Below, one piece after another: positions 1-8,629 of a stretch of 64,000 nt of DNA. Where the stretch lies: contig CAWHUL010000003.1 in NCBI GenBank assembly GCA_963832365.1, positions 1 to 64,000 of the forward strand, in the 5' to 3' direction. The position numbers were made by a program, and so were the translations under genes. How positions within the stretch are numbered: the first letter of the stretch is position 1; each line of letters begins with the position of its first letter. The stretch is from CAWBRT01 sp963832365. GTDB lineage: Bacteria; Acidobacteriota; Terriglobia; Terriglobales; Acidobacteriaceae. The notes below the pieces were generated by a model. That model was not told the origin of the DNA and did not search any database. It saw only the letters and a list, made by a program, of their open reading frames with translations.

Positions 1-146
1 ACCTCTTTGGGAAGCGGCTTGTTCCTTCGTGCAGTTTGGCTTCGGCGAGACATCGGACGGTACCTACCACAACTTCCTCAGCCGCGTCCCCGCTTTTTTC
101 GTTCCTCTGGTGATAAAGCTGGTGACCAGGAGGGGGAAATATCCAA
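1..146. other. Left edge, no gene recognised
   Basis: Short frames are open here but none gives a recognisable protein. The only useful signal is a strong purine-rich ribosome binding site at about 127-135, which belongs to the next gene. The left end of the accessory region, and any intact tRNA-Sec gene that should mark it, lies outside the window. Confidence 0.4.
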
Positions 147-909
147 ATGGCGAAACCGGAAGATTATGTTGTGGCGATTCCATTCAAGAGGTTCACCCCT
201 TTTTCGAGCGCAATTGTAACTTCAGGATTTTCGACGCTAAAGCAGACCCGCAGTGTTCAACTGCTGGTCGTCATGTGCGACCGTGCCTGGCACCAAAAGA
301 CAAAGAAAAAGCATAAAGTGACAAAACCTGGTCCGGTAACCGCATCTCTGTCAGATTTGGCAACCTGGACTGGAATTGGATGAGCGGACCGTCAAGAAAT
401 GCTTGGCAGAACTCGAGCAGCGACACCTTGTGCGAACACTGCGAGAGGGAGTGCTGCGCAGTAGAATTCGAAGCCGTCCTGGATCGTGCCAGCGGCGGGA
501 GTTTATCACTGACGACTGGTTTCCGGTCCCGCGCTTCATCATTAGGAAATACTGTCGCATTTATCCAAATGCGGTCGTCCTGCTGCCTCTGCTCGGAGCT
601 CAGCATATCGGGTGGCAGGACGTATCCTGGATTGGAGTTTTCAAACTTTGGAAACAGCTGGGCTGGTCCCACACCCGAGTGCGGAAGGCTATTCGAGATT
701 TGGCACTTAACTGGGAGAAGCTTGACACTGGTCTTCCTATCCCTCTTAAGATCACCTATGGATGGTATCAAGGAAAGGAAAAGCGCTACTTTCATGTCTT
801 GGCTGTGCACTACCAAAGAAGAAAGCGGACCCCCTCCTGGGTGGAGGTTTCACGGGCATTCGCCAAACACTTTGGTGTTCACGCGAAATCGGTTATCAGG
901 AGCGAGTAG
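147..909 (+). pseudogene. Winged-helix DNA-binding protein, frameshifted
   Basis: Two frames join into one protein of about 253 aa if one extra G near 376-383 is removed. The first frame ends ...LSDLATWTGI and the second continues DERTVKKCLAELEQRHLVRT, which together make a classic helix-turn-helix with its wing. The ATG at 147 follows AGGAGGGGG at good spacing. The C-terminal half contains a second helix-rich segment (VFKLWKQLGWSHTRVRKAI, about residues 170-190) that could be another winged helix, an arrangement seen in replication initiators and phage or plasmid regulators. No enzymatic motif is visible. The gene lies in accessory DNA next to a hairpin-rich non-coding stretch. Whether the frameshift is real or a sequence error cannot be told here. 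Confidence 0.5.
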
Positions 910-1088
910 GGCTGGGCGGAGTCCTACAAAATCCGTCATGGCGCTGAGTCAATACGTATTTGTAATGAGTCCCCACAAAACCTGTTTCGGTGAGCATCAC
1001 CCTCACATGCTCTAAGCCATTAAAATCTGCGTGAGTCCCGCAAAACGCGGTACATATTAAGTGTTATATGTTTAGGTTGAGGTAATAT

Positions 1089-1133
1089 ATTCTTTTCTAA
1101 AGAAAAGAATGAGAAAATCGCTTTCGCGATTTT
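1089..1133. repeat. Two adjacent perfect hairpins, A+T-rich
   Basis: Hairpin one has arms ATTCTTTTC (1089-1097) and GAAAAGAAT (1102-1110) with loop TAAA. Hairpin two has arms AAAATCGC (1114-1121) and GCGATTTT (1126-1133) with loop TTTC. They are three bases apart in an A+T-rich tract downstream of a winged-helix gene. They could be protein-binding palindromes, part of an origin, or a structured RNA. The sequence does not decide between these. Confidence 0.55.
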
Positions 1134-1275
1134 GCTCCGGTATTTTCTTTTCTCTTCTTTCCCAATAAATGCGAGATTAAGCCAAACTGCACTTCCCCAC
1201 CAGGTCAAATAGGTTAAGAGTGGGGGAAATAGGCTCTGAGGCCGTAGGTATGATAGGGCGCTACGTGCTTTTAAG

Positions 1276-1319
1276 GGGGCGAGGACGCGTTGCTACGCCC
1301 CGGCATAGGGTAATATGCC
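1276..1319. repeat. Two adjacent short hairpins, G+C-rich
   Basis: GGGGCG (1276-1281) pairs with CGCCCC (1296-1301). It is immediately followed by GGCAT (1302-1306) pairing with ATGCC (1315-1319). Neither is followed by a T run, so these are not obvious intrinsic terminators. Confidence 0.35.
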
Positions 1320-1773
1320 CCGGAAGTGCTTAGACATGCTGGAAACGAATACCTCAACCATTTCTGATCTGTTTTTGGACAATTTTTCAGACCGGAAACA
1401 AGCACAGAATTGAGTAGTCGAAAACACCTAACGAGGCATCAACACATCAAAGCCTATCGCTAAGATGTTGAAACAAACCATTCGACTAGAAATTACAACT
1501 GCTAATGTGAAAACGCTCTGATGGTATTTAGAGGCTTTGTTCAATGCTGCGCCGCTGTCATGAAATGTGATACGGCGAACTCAGTTTGTCAATTGAAGTA
1601 GCAGGTCGCGCTTCCCAGAATGAAACTCTGAAGTGATTAAGTCGCTTGGGCACGGTTTAACCGGTTCTCGCTGACGTATAATCCGTTCGTTTCACGGGCC
1701 TTTTCGCGTCTCGCCTCAATTTCCCTAAGTCGTGCTGTGGCTTCCCAGCAAAGCTGGACGGGGAGGTCTCGTC

Positions 1774-2979
1774 ATGCGGAAACCCCTTCTTCGTCGCATC
1801 ACAGTATTGTCGGCAGTGTTGGCACTGATTTCATCGAGCGGCTGTTCCGGCGGTGGTGGTCAAAGCAGCGCTATCAACATTACAGGAAAGTGGAATGCTG
1901 CCTTTAGCTCCACTATTTTCGTGGCCGATTCTGTCGCCAATGGCACCTTGACGCAATCTGGAAATGGCTTTGCAGGGTCTTTTGCGTTGTTCGGCTCGCC
2001 CTGTATGACTTCAGTCATGATTCAAGGCACTCTGTCGGGAAATGCTGTTCGACTCTCAGCGAGCGACACCTTCGATACCGTTCTTATGACTGGAACTGTC
2101 GATCCAACTGGTACCACGATGAGCGGTACATACACGAGTTCGGGCGCTTGTCTGAGCGGCGATGTGGGTACTTGGAGTGCGACTAAGCTAAGCGTGCCGC
2201 CATCGCCGCTACCTCCGCCATCGCCACCACCTCCGCCGTCGCCACCACCTCCGTCAACCGCCTGTGCACCGCCGCCAGCGGGCATTGTCAGTTGGTGGCG
2301 GGGTGATGGTACCGCGAGCGATTCCATTGGTGCCAATTCAGGAACTCTAAACGGAGGCGTTTCCTATGTTCCGGGAGAAGTAAACGAGGCATTCCGCTTC
2401 GACGGAAGCACGGGCTTCGTCAATGTCCCTGAATCACCATCTCTGGACGCCATCTATTTTCAGCAAAGTGTAGAAATGTGGGTAAACCCGCAGCTCCCCG
2501 CACCGAATTTGTATGGCTGGATGTTTTCACGCAGACATCCAATGATAACCGAGAGTTTCAGCGTTCTGATGTTCCCTGACGGTTCTTTGGGGATAGAGAT
2601 AGGTACGACGACTAGCCCGACCCCTACTGGGTCGATATTCCAATCTTCACCAGGCGTTCTGTCATTTGGCACATACCAGCATGTCGCCGTCACCGCAAGC
2701 ACGCTGACAGGCAATGTGAGAGCGTATGTCAACGGGAATTCTGTTCCCTTGATAGCCATCTATGGGCCAGCTTCAATTTACGGCGCCGTATACGGGAATT
2801 TCAAACCCGTACCATACCTTTATATCGGCCGTCGTGAGGATATAGGCGTCGGTGAAGGTGTCGATGCAGCGGGATATTTCAACGGCATAATTGATGAAAT
2901 TAGTCTCTATTCCGCTGAGCTGACGCAAGCACAGATCCAAACAATTGTGACTGCGGGCAAGAATGGAAAGTGTCAGTAA
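1774..2979 (+). CDS. LamG-domain (concanavalin A-like) lipoprotein
   Basis: Predicted surface lipoprotein of about 401 aa. The ATG at 1774 is preferred over an upstream GTG at 1732 because it follows GGGGAGG and opens a lipoprotein signal (MRKPLLRR... with lipobox SSSGC). Residues about 25-150 form a beta-rich domain without a recognised family. A proline/serine linker (repeats of PPPSPPP, about residues 155-175) leads to a C-terminal LamG/laminin-G-like jelly roll: it starts near GIVSWWRGDGTASDS, passes a FDGSTGFVNVP strand, and ends near GIIDEISLYSAELTQAQI. Such domains bind or hydrolyse polysaccharide or mediate adhesion; no catalytic residues can be assigned. It stands alone in the accessory region, 27 bases before a 151-bp repeat. 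Confidence 0.75.
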   Translation: MRKPLLRRITVLSAVLALISSSGCSGGGGQSSAINITGKWNAAFSSTIFVADSVANGTLTQSGNGFAGSFALFGSPCMTSVMIQGTLSGNAVRLSASDTFDTVLMTGTVDPTGTTMSGTYTSSGACLSGDVGTWSATKLSVPPSPLPPPSPPPPPSPPPPSTACAPPPAGIVSWWRGDGTASDSIGANSGTLNGGVSYVPGEVNEAFRFDGSTGFVNVPESPSLDAIYFQQSVEMWVNPQLPAPNLYGWMFSRRHPMITESFSVLMFPDGSLGIEIGTTTSPTPTGSIFQSSPGVLSFGTYQHVAVTASTLTGNVRAYVNGNSVPLIAIYGPASIYGAVYGNFKPVPYLYIGRREDIGVGEGVDAAGYFNGIIDEISLYSAELTQAQIQTIVTAGKNGKCQ

Positions 2980-3005
2980 CGGGTGCGGCAAGCTGCTTTC
3001 GGCTT

Positions 3006-3156
3006 CTGTGATGAAATCGTGATAAGTCCACGTGCAATTTGCGGCTTCTTGTATCACAACCCGGCGGAACGCGGTTCGCGTAAGTTGTTGATGGCGCATG
3101 TAGAATAGAAGATTTTGGAAACGGAGCAGGAACCCCTTTGTGATCTTCAAAACCGG
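3006..3156 (+). repeat. 151-bp repeat copy 1 (element-end/att-like)
   Basis: Aligns without gaps to 14273-14423. By hand I count about 19 mismatches in 151 bases, clustered in the middle, with the last 60 or so bases nearly identical. Both copies carry three GTGAT motifs and end in TTCAAAACCGG, the anticodon loop and 3' stem of tRNA-Sec. In this copy the following bases (3157-3205) do not form a proper tRNA-Sec 3' half, although GGTGCG and TTTCCG weakly echo one. It is probably the end of a second related integrative element or an internal att site. Confidence 0.65.
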
Positions 3157-3291
3157 ACAGATCTAATCAACACCGGTGCGAATCCTCGCCCTATAGTTTC
3201 CGGATCGCCGACAATCCGGGAGTGATCACGTAGTGATAAGCCGCTGCCAGCTTGGGCCTGACGGCACTCCTTGTATTTCTAAGTCATCGCT

Positions 3292-3663
3292 TTACATGTT
3301 TGCCTCCGGTGCTTGTCGTTCCTTCCCCCACGTCCGAACGAGAAGGACAGACAGACCGGCGTGAGCGGCAACGGCTGGCCACAGCAGAATTCCTACTCCA
3401 CCGTTGACCCCCACGTAAATGAGATACAGCGTTGCGAGCAAGTTGTAGGTCAACATCCCAAAGAACGCCCGGAGCGTGTTGCGGTCCGGCCAACAAGCCA
3501 CTCCCAAGGCGATCAGGCTGATGCCGGCGATCCGACTCACCACGACGCCGGCGCCGGCGATTTCGGAGTCGAACAGCAGCCGGATCACGATAGGGGGATA
3601 CACAAGCAAGATCAGGCCAGTCAACGCTTCGCCTACCGCCGCGAGAATGAGGAGCTTCTTCAT
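3292..3663 (-). CDS. Small integral membrane protein
   Basis: About 123 aa starting MKKLLILAAVGEALTG. The start at 3663 is chosen because AAGGTG lies just upstream. Four hydrophobic segments cover most of the protein, with short charged turns (FDSE, CWPDR). No family is certain, but it resembles small four-helix membrane proteins of unknown function found in environmental bacteria. A fragment of a related gene lies just upstream on the same strand (3712-3792), so the locus once held a tandem pair. Confidence 0.6.
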   Translation of the reverse strand: MKKLLILAAVGEALTGLILLVYPPIVIRLLFDSEIAGAGVVVSRIAGISLIALGVACWPDRNTLRAFFGMLTYNLLATLYLIYVGVNGGVGILLWPAVAAHAGLSVLLVRTWGKERQAPEANM

Positions 3664-3711
3664 AGCACCTTCTTGATCGTCGGATTCCTGTAAGTGCCGT
3701 TGATCGTCAGC

Positions 3712-3792
3712 AGGCGTCCCTAGTGCGATCAGGGCGATGCCGGTCACGCGCGCCAATGTCATGGCAACGCCGGTCAGTTCTACGCCGAACTG
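3712..3792 (-). pseudogene. Remnant of a paralogue of the 3292-3663 gene
   Basis: In one frame this stretch reads FGVELTGVAMTLARVTGIAL followed by IALGTP. It aligns residue for residue with FDSEIAGAGVVVSRIAGISL of the neighbouring membrane protein. A stop codon lies immediately upstream and no start or downstream body remains. I read it as what is left of a duplicated gene after deletion. Confidence 0.45.
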
Positions 3793-3928
3793 CTATTAGA
3801 ACGCGCCGCCATGGCCACTTCCGCCACGGCGGCGTCTTCATCCAGCTAGTCTTTCGCGAGGGCGATCGCGTGGGCAATGGCTGGCATTTGCTTGTGGTCT
3901 TCTGCCGTCAACTGCTCTTGGGTCGAGC

Positions 3929-4093
3929 TGTGAGCAACTGTGGCAGGAGAAAGCCCACAAGAAGCCGCCCTCGGCGCAGGAGCAGAAGGCCATTCAAATG
4001 TTGAAAGCCGATCCGCAGATGCGCCTTGAATTCATTAATAGGGTTGCGGCTCCTATCGCTAACAAAATGTTCGAGTGCGGCATGATCCCGTGA
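3929..4093 (+). pseudogene. C-terminal gene fragment
   Basis: Fifty-four codons ending at TGA 4091-4093 read like real protein (CEQLWQEKAHKKPPSAQEQK, later LEFINRVAAPIANKMFECG) rather than an antisense shadow. There is no credible start codon or ribosome binding site upstream. The opposite strand at about 3846-3960 also reads protein-like (QLTAEDHKQMPAIAHAIALA) but is broken by a stop. The region 3664-4093 is therefore best seen as a patchwork of gene debris. Confidence 0.3.
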
Positions 4094-4281
4094 TGATTGG
4101 CGCGTGGCGACATTGGATCCTGCTGTTGCCGGAGGGGATGTATGGACGGAGCGAATCGATGAGGCAGATGCTGTTCTTCGTGCCGAACGGAGCATGATCG
4201 CCCTCCACACACAAAGACATGACAGCGACCGAGAGCCAGGCGAACAACTTCGGCTGGTTCTGCGCTGCTTCAGCCACCCTC

Positions 4282-4306
4282 AGGGGAACTGCTCAACAGT
4301 TCCCCT
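4282..4306 (-). terminator. Perfect stem-loop after the beta-barrel gene
   Basis: AGGGGAACTG (4282-4291) pairs perfectly with CAGTTCCCCT (4297-4306) around a five-base loop. It lies about 25 bases past the stop of the minus-strand gene ending at 4331. There is no clear T run, so termination efficiency is uncertain. Confidence 0.5.
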
Positions 4307-4330
4307 CCTCGGATGTCATCCAGATCAACT

Positions 4331-4987
4331 CTATTTACCGCCGAAATTGAATACGATGCCGCCGCTGTAGCGGAAGTTATTTTGACTCTGCGCACCGGCC
4401 CCTGTGAAATTGTTCCCGAATCGAGTCAGCAGATAACCTACCTCCACAGGGCGTATGGCGACTGCGTGCGACAGGTTAATATCAACTCCTCCACCGGCCA
4501 GCAATGAGAAGCCATTGTTGCTGGGAGCTGCCCCGACGCCGGCTACTGAAGCGCCCACGGTTTTGAACACGTTACCGTAGACGTTGGAATGGGCTCCGCC
4601 AAACAGCACTTCGCCAAAAGGCGAGAATTTCCCATGCTTCTGGATCTGTGGGCCGAACAGGTACGTAAACAGGTTCCCATTCGCGTTGAAACGAAGCGGA
4701 GCCACGGTGGTAACGTTTCCTATACGGCTTCCCGCAGGAATCGTAAACGCATTTGTCTGGCTTCCATAGCCCTGGAGGTCTATCTTGAGACCGAGCATGT
4801 GGGTGAAGTTATAAACAATGCCACCACCGCCACCGTTCAGATTGTGACTTGAGGTAAACCTCTTGCTCGGATTGAAGTGAACCAGTGAATAGTCCGCATA
4901 TGCCTGAAACTTTGGGTAGTCCTGCGCCCACGCTGTCAACCCACTCATCACGACAGCTACCAACACAAGCGCTTTCCTGATACTCAT
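4331..4987 (-). CDS. Outer-membrane beta-barrel protein
   Basis: About 218 aa. The start at 4987 (MSIRKALVLVAVVMSGLTAW) gives a clean Sec signal peptide cleaved after AWA and follows GAGG at suitable spacing. The mature part alternates polar and aromatic residues in short strands separated by glycine/asparagine loops and ends in the strand YSGGIVFNFGGK. This is the pattern of small 8-stranded OmpA/OmpW-like porin domains common in Acidobacteriota. Likely role: outer-membrane structural or small-pore protein; the ligand is unknown. A stem-loop follows the gene. Confidence 0.65.
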   Translation of the reverse strand: MSIRKALVLVAVVMSGLTAWAQDYPKFQAYADYSLVHFNPSKRFTSSHNLNGGGGGIVYNFTHMLGLKIDLQGYGSQTNAFTIPAGSRIGNVTTVAPLRFNANGNLFTYLFGPQIQKHGKFSPFGEVLFGGAHSNVYGNVFKTVGASVAGVGAAPSNNGFSLLAGGGVDINLSHAVAIRPVEVGYLLTRFGNNFTGAGAQSQNNFRYSGGIVFNFGGK

Positions 4988-5518
4988 CGTACTTTGTCCT
5001 CTCATATTCGATTTTGTGACAGATCCATGAACCCGCAGACCATTACACTTACAAGAGTCTATGGGCCAAACGTGACGCCACGGGATGAGGCTACGGATTG
5101 GCGGGCTACTTGTCAGCTGTGAAAATTACCAGATGTACTCTCCCCGCCGGGGCTGGATGAACACCGTACCAGAACTTGCCGTCAAAGGAGGCCCACAACT
5201 GCGGCATTACGTTCGTAACTCAGGTGACCTTCGAAGGCGTGCTCTGTGATGCAATAGTCGCGGTGTGAGACCTGGAATAGGGATCTCTACCGCAGGCGTG
5301 GCTCTCTGTCGTCGAGTTTCGGGTATGTCGGGGTTACTTGAATAGCCAGACACTCGAGGCAGAATTCATGCAGATCGCTACAACCATCGAGAATACGATC
5401 GTCGATTCAGGTCTGGAGATCCGAACGCTTAACGCTCTAATCGAGAATCAAAGATGATCGGCAGGGTGTCTACCCAGCAACACGAGAAATCACCTGGAGC
5501 CCCAGGTCAGTATCGCTA
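4988..5518. other. Intergenic region, possible short gene remnant
   Basis: About 530 bases with no intact gene. A 29-codon frame starting ATG at 5369 reads ...IVDSGLEIRTLNALIENQR, which weakly resembles the start of an RNA polymerase alpha C-terminal domain. It stops before the IS left end at 5519. This may be chance or a small remnant. Confidence 0.3.
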
Positions 5519-6412
5519 GAGCGTGTTTCAAAAATAGGTTCGGCCTCACATTTGGTACTTATGTCTGAGGCGGGTTTGCTGGTGAGCTTCTGCCATGAAG
5601 AAACGGCAGAAGCTGTTGACAGACGAGCAGTGGGAGTTAATTGAGCCTTTGCTGCCGAAACGGAGGCAGCGGCGCGATAAACGAGGCCGGCCGCCTGCAT
5701 CGAATCGAGCTTGCTTCGAGGGCATCCTGTGGATTCTACAAACGGGCGCGGCGTGGCGGTTTCTGCCCGACGAGTTTCCCTCACCCTCGACCTGCTGGCG
5801 GCGGCTGCAGCAATGGCAAGAGGAAGGCGTCTGGCTGGAGGCCTGGCGTGCGCTGTTGGGAGCGCTGGATGAGGCCGCTCTGCTCAAATGGGACGAGACC
5901 TTCTTGGACGGCAGCTTCGCCCCGGCGAAAAAGGGGGCGCTGCAGTGGGTAAAACCAAGCGGGGCAAGGGCACGAAGTGGATGGTACTGGTCGACGGTGA
6001 AGGTATTCCGCTGGGAGTTCGGCTGGAAAGTGCCTCTCCGGCTGAAGTTAAGCTTGCGGAAGCCACGCTCGACGAAATCCGCGTCCCCCGGCCGAAAGGC
6101 TGTCCGCGGCAAAGGCCGGAGCGCGTGATTGCCGACCGCGGCTACGATTCCGACCCACTGCGGGAGCGGTTCAAGAAGCGCGGCATTGAGTTGATTGTGC
6201 CCTACCGGAGCAACAACAAGGAACGGCGTTATGAAGATGGACGCAAATTGCGGCGCTATAAGCGTCGCTGGATCGTGGAGCGAACCAACGCTTGGCTCGG
6301 TCAGTTCCGCCGGTTGCTGGTTCGTCATGAGCATCTGCTCTCCACTTACTCCGCCTTCTTCTACCTCGCCTGCTTCTGGATTACGCTTCGGAGATATTTT
6401 TGAAACAAGCTC
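5519..6412 (+). mobile_element. IS5-family insertion sequence (IS427/IS1031-like)
   Basis: The ends are inverted repeats: left GAGCGTGTTTCAAAAATA (from 5519), right the complement of GAGCTTGTTTCAAAAATA (ending 6412), with one mismatch. The length of 894 bp, GAGC...TTTCAAAAA ends and a two-frame transposase fit the IS427-type groups of family IS5. Both ends are flanked by TA (5517-5518 and 6413-6414), consistent with insertion in a TA-containing target, but the exact duplication length cannot be fixed because CTAG and CTAA differ in the last base. Confidence 0.85.
5595..6403 (+). CDS. IS5-family transposase, two frames (-1 frameshift)
   Basis: Frame A (5595-6128) encodes the N-terminal DUF4096-type domain (KLLTDEQWELIEPLLPKRRQ) and the first catalytic Asp in KWDETFLDGSF. 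Frame B (from about 5930 to 6403) supplies VLVDGEGIPLG, the second Asp (VIADRGYDSD) and the Glu (RRWIVERTNAWLGQFRRLL) of the DDE triad. Joining the frames by a -1 step at the A5 run 5928-5932 (GCG AAA AAG GGG) gives one protein of about 269 aa, the normal length. Two overlapping frames with slippage on an A-run are standard for this IS group, so the element may be functional. Confidence 0.85.
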
Positions 6413-6553
6413 TAAACGCCTGCGTGAATCGTAACCCTCATCGAACTGTTGTCACAAATTTCGATTGTTGATCCATGTCCTTCACCTCTGCCTGTCCACC
6501 GACATTCTTCTGGAAACACCAATGTGATTGGCAGCGCCCCAGTCATCGACCGA

Positions 6554-7120
6554 TCACGCTACCCTGTCATCGCCTTGCTGCACTTTGGCCTGAACTGTCT
6601 CTGCCTTTGCGCCGCGGCCTAAGATAAGAGACTTCAACTCGTCCTCGCCCACGAGTCGGGCAAACTCCCTAAATGCGAAGAACGGAATCAGCACCACGAA
6701 GGCAATTACGCCCATCACAAGTATTCCTTCCACCCCTCCTCCGCCCATCACCGGAATGCTTTGCGCAATCGTCTTGCCATGAAACATCCCAACAAGCATC
6801 TCTTCCACAATGTGAAAACAGATCAATATGATCGAGAATACGGCGGACTTATACAGAATGGGGAAGACAATCGGCCTATAGCTGAGATGCTCCACTATAT
6901 GCAACTCTTCTACAATGAATAGAACTTTGCCTAGCACTACTGCGTTAATGAGGCTCACGCCCACCTTAAAGCCCATGTCGTGCGCTATGTGTTGCTGTCT
7001 TAGGATGACCCATTTGTGAAGTTCGAGTACGCTGAGTAGCACCCATAGGTAGGCAACTATCACTAAAAACTCCTTTGCTCCAGCGACGGCTTTCTCCTTC
7101 GTTTGTTGCGTGTCCAACAT
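6554..7120 (-). CDS. Hypothetical four-helix membrane protein
   Basis: About 188 aa with hydrophobic segments near residues 18-33, 50-70, 85-105 and 130-150. The histidine-rich stretches ELHIVEHLSYRP and CFHIVEEMLVGMFHG lie near the membrane faces. The C-terminus is soluble and charged (LVGEDELKSLILGRGAKAE). It resembles general membrane proteins of unknown function. Ribosome binding site is weak. It is flanked by the IS5-type element and a DUF4239 gene in the same orientation and no function can be inferred. Confidence 0.55.
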   Translation of the reverse strand: MLDTQQTKEKAVAGAKEFLVIVAYLWVLLSVLELHKWVILRQQHIAHDMGFKVGVSLINAVVLGKVLFIVEELHIVEHLSYRPIVFPILYKSAVFSIILICFHIVEEMLVGMFHGKTIAQSIPVMGGGGVEGILVMGVIAFVVLIPFFAFREFARLVGEDELKSLILGRGAKAETVQAKVQQGDDRVA

Positions 7121-7234
7121 TGTCCGATGTCCTGTGTAACGTGGTTATCCGCAACTCGGCTGTATCAACTGCTAGAACTTAGGCCCTGATCAGCTGATCG
7201 CCAGAGCCTCCCATCGACGATGTGTCGATAGCGC

Positions 7235-7990
7235 TTACTGGCCCAGATGAGCAAGGGCGTTACGCAGCGGAGTGCTGGAGATCTGAATTATTCCTGCGAA
7301 AGGCCGATACATCTCCAAAATCAAGAAGAGTGCGCCTGAAACCGATAGCGCGCAAACGAATAAGGTGGCTACAACGGTCGCATTGGGAGGTGCAAAAAGG
7401 CCGTAGCTGATGAAAATAATCGTAAGCCAAAAAACAACCACCACGAGTAACGGCGTTGAGATTGAGATGCTTCGCTGTTCGTACAAGAGCCAGCGAGCAC
7501 GTGAGAGCTCAATCGCGATACTTAGCGCTTGCGCCTTGAGTGTGCGTTGAGCGTCGTCCTTAGGCGAGAGTCCTAGAATTGTGGCATAGAGAACTTCGGC
7601 CCTAGCCGCATCCGGTTCGGCTGGGTCAAATCGTGAATGGTCTTTCGGCCAAAGCTTATCGAGTGCGTGGACAACGGCGCCGCGCAACAGATCACGAGAG
7701 TTCTTCGTCTCAGGCCCGTAATGGCCCAGTATTTGGTCAAGTAAGACGATCTTGGCGGCACCCTCCGTCTGTTCGTTCCTCTGCATGTCGAACGACCCTG
7801 CTGCAGAAGCGATCAGCAGACCGAGAACAAGGGCAGCCATGGTTCCCACCAGTCCCATCCCGAGCGTCACAAACGTTTTTGAATCTCCACTCAGATGATG
7901 CTCCGGCAAAGCGGCGCGAAGAAACATGCCAAGCAGCCCGCCTCCGACAACGCAAGCGAACACGATCAAGCTGATCGCCAGGGAACTCAC
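7235..7990 (-). CDS. DUF4239 (bestrophin-like) membrane protein
   Basis: About 251 aa from a GTG start at 7990, six bases after GGGAGAGG. It has the DUF4239 layout: an N-terminal helix, a second helix ending GLLIASAAGSFDMQR, a soluble helical middle domain, and two C-terminal helices containing FWLTIIFISYGLFAPPNATV and FLILEMYRPFAGIIQISS, both hallmark stretches of the family. The family is distantly related to bestrophin anion channels but its activity is not established. It stands as a single gene in the accessory region. Confidence 0.75.
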   Translation of the reverse strand: MSSLAISLIVFACVVGGGLLGMFLRAALPEHHLSGDSKTFVTLGMGLVGTMAALVLGLLIASAAGSFDMQRNEQTEGAAKIVLLDQILGHYGPETKNSRDLLRGAVVHALDKLWPKDHSRFDPAEPDAARAEVLYATILGLSPKDDAQRTLKAQALSIAIELSRARWLLYEQRSISISTPLLVVVVFWLTIIFISYGLFAPPNATVVATLFVCALSVSGALFLILEMYRPFAGIIQISSTPLRNALAHLGQ

Positions 7991-8629
7991 GATTTACCTC
8001 TCCCTCGAGAGTTTATCCCGCCTACATAGACTGAACAGAGCTTTCGCTGAGATGACGATGATTGTGAATCGACCGCCCCAACTAAACTCTCTCTGGCGGC
8101 AGCCTGCTCCTAAACGTGAACGTGTCAAGGAGCGAGTCTCGAATGTGTTGACTATGTTAGCAACTGGCAATAGTGCCAGTAAGCGCAGAAAGACTGAGAG
8201 AATCCTGCCAGCAATCGTCACCAATGCGGGGAACTGATCGACAAACGCCCGAGACTCGAAACCGAGGAAAGCTGAATGAGCTTGAACCTGACGATCAACT
8301 TAGATCAAAGTCTCGGGCCCTGGCTCGTTGGTTGGCGAGAAAACAACACAGATCGACCTCGCACAACTACCAGTTGCCAGATTCGACCCATTCCCCGAGC
8401 ATAATCCCGAGGAGATGTTCCCTGCTGTGGGGCCATCGTGCAAGACCGAGCGGATACCGCAGGCACCGGATGCCTAAGTATCTCGGTCTAGTGGAATCAG
8501 AAGAAAACCGCCGGTTCGTCGACGATGTTTGCTCAGCCGCAGTCCTAGCGAGCTTTATCGTGATTCCCTTAAACAAACGACAGCCAAGCCTGATACGCGT
8601 TTCTGCATGGAGAGAAGAAAGAGAAGAAA
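7991..8629. other. Intergenic region, nothing recognised
   Basis: About 640 bases between divergent genes. The open frames here give no recognisable protein, and no strong hairpins or repeats were seen by eye. Promoters for the DUF4239 gene (leftward) and the DUF3300 cluster (rightward) should lie here. Confidence 0.4.

Larger units (their letters stand above)
910..1773. other. Long non-coding stretch with several hairpins
   Basis: About 860 bases carry no convincing gene. The stretch is locally A+T-rich around 1040-1180 and holds two groups of adjacent perfect inverted repeats (1089-1133 and 1276-1319), listed separately. The last bases before 1774 carry the GGGGAGG ribosome binding site of the LamG lipoprotein. 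Confidence 0.5.

Noticed and set aside
271..816. Minus-strand open frame of 181 codons at the left edge
   Set aside because: Overlaps the winged-helix gene, has no ribosome binding site and no recognisable domain.
1020..1208. 62-codon minus-strand frame in the hairpin region
   Set aside because: It runs through the palindromes and its Lys/Phe-rich translation simply reflects them.
3143..3205. A second complete tRNA-Sec at the first repeat copy
   Set aside because: Anticodon loop and 3' stem match, but the variable arm, T stem and acceptor do not pair properly. Only weak resemblance remains.
5369..5458. RNA polymerase alpha C-terminal-like peptide
   Set aside because: Only about 15 residues resemble the domain, and the stop is immediate; kept only as a note in the intergenic entry.
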